From NCBI RefSeq assembly GCF_037975245.1, contig NC_092578.1:18814321-18878320 (forward strand): a stretch of 64,000 nt of DNA, written 5' to 3'. The notes under the pieces are model-generated. The model was not told where the DNA came from. It saw only the letters and a program-made list of their open reading frames with translations, and made no database searches. The stretch comes from Apostichopus japonicus (taxonomy: Eukaryota; Echinodermata; Holothuroidea; Aspidochirotida; Stichopodidae). A program made the translations under genes and the position numbers. Shown here piece after piece: positions 63,096 to 64,000 of this stretch (position 1 is its first letter; the number at the start of each line of letters is the position of its first letter).

Positions 63096-64000
63096 TTGTC
63101 CCGGGATCCAACATGATTTTCGATGCAAATGCGCATGCGTGTTGAAATATCAAGACAGTGTTGCTGCTTTAAGAATTAGAATCTCAGAGAGGTTACTGAT
63201 TGAAGAAAAATGATATTTAGATTGGAATGATAAATATTAGATTAAACTTGGCGGGTGAGGGTTGACATAACGGGCCTAATTCATTTTATACGTAATATTG
63301 CGTTCCGCTCTTCGCGCCTTTTTCTTTGCGCAACTTTCATTTCTCAACAGATTGGACCGCTCACGTGCCATTTGCCAGGTTAATGCTCCGACGACCTTTT
63401 ACCTCTCAGAGAATGAGTCTGAGACTGAGATTCTGACAACTGAAGTTCAAAAGTAGGGCAGAGAGATCGGAATGATTCTCGAATCCTCATAGAGCTGCGT
63501 GTTTGCCGTATTTAACTCCACTGAGGTCTAAATTCAACGTTCTTGGTAGAACAATAACTATTTTATAACTATTATATATCACCTACCACAAAAAACCTAA
63601 TAATAATGATGGGGAGGGGCTTACAAACGTATAATTCATTCTTTTCATCCAAAGAACTAAACACAATTAATTTTCTTCCTGTATAGGCTACACACCGTTA
63701 ATATATATATATACGGGTATGGCGAAGGGACGGTGAAAGTACATTTTACAGCCGAGGGAGTGTTTACATCGGTAAAGCTTGCCCCGCCGATCCTGGACAA
63801 GGAGCATAGACGCCCCTATATCCACCCCCACCCCCCCCCCTCAATTGCTATTCACAATTGTATAATGCTACCGTCATTTGGCCTACATTTGGACGTGGTC
63901 GGTAAGATATTCTAGAAAGACACGACAGAACAGATCAGCCTTTTAGATTGTGGTCAATTAAATTCAATTTGACGTGGATATTGTTTGACAAGCAAAAACC

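Larger units (their letters stand above)
51080..64000. other. no recognisable gene; intergenic apart from listed repeats
   Basis: Reading frames up to 164 codons (52310-52804, minus) and 137 codons (55242-55655) show no known domain, no periodic conservation I can judge, and lie in AT-rich DNA. C or G runs recur near 53076, 54147, 56726, 59350, 62798, 62938 and 63831. Exons of unknown genes cannot be excluded. Confidence 0.5.

Overview
This is eukaryotic nuclear DNA from an animal. It is AT-rich by eye, with a gene split into many small exons, GT..AG introns, microsatellites, small DNA transposons, a tRNA-derived SINE and a non-LTR retrotransposon fragment. The single protein-coding gene I recognise looks closest to deuterostome ABCB6. 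Together with the repeat types this suggests a marine invertebrate such as an echinoderm, but the species call is inference. There is no bacterial-type operon, CRISPR array or phage module here.

Layout. Positions 1 to about 19,000 hold no recognisable coding gene. They contain a 410-bp hAT-type MITE with perfect 8-bp target duplications (2424-2833), long TA and CA microsatellites, a cluster of CRE octamers (4621, 5239, 5250), a 17-unit 20-bp minisatellite (9382-9729), a MITE with perfect 20-bp inverted ends and a tRNA T-arm-like core (10177-10342), two copies of a foldback element (about 6140-6345 and 15160-15365), and a 117-bp near-perfect hairpin (12482-12598). From 19,659 to 33,618 (+) lies a complete ABCB6-type ABC half-transporter gene. 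I reconstruct it as 18 coding exons whose phases all agree, giving 856 residues with an N-terminal five-helix extension, a six-helix core and one intact nucleotide-binding domain.

The ABCB6 introns are rich in mobile elements. They hold a reversed LINE reverse-transcriptase 3' fragment (intron 1), two copies of a 160-bp MITE (introns 10 and 11), a tRNA-derived SINE on the minus strand (intron 13), tandem duplications (introns 6, 13, 14), and two minimal hammerhead-ribozyme-like motifs of the kind carried by Penelope-like retroelements (introns 11 and 15). The intron 15 copy keeps every core base.

From about 34,250 to 64,000 I see no recognisable gene. This half holds another inverted-repeat element (34415-34790), a hAT-like element (35844-36262), a family of elements with CAGGCGCGTA-type ends (40.5-42.4 kb and 50.8-51.1 kb), a 520-bp GGGA array (45505-46024), a TA array (49069-49300), an ATC array (49905-50130) and a 170-bp duplication (58.4-58.7 kb). 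Homopolymeric C or G runs are remarkably frequent throughout. Exons of unrecognised flanking genes could be hidden here and would need transcript data to find.
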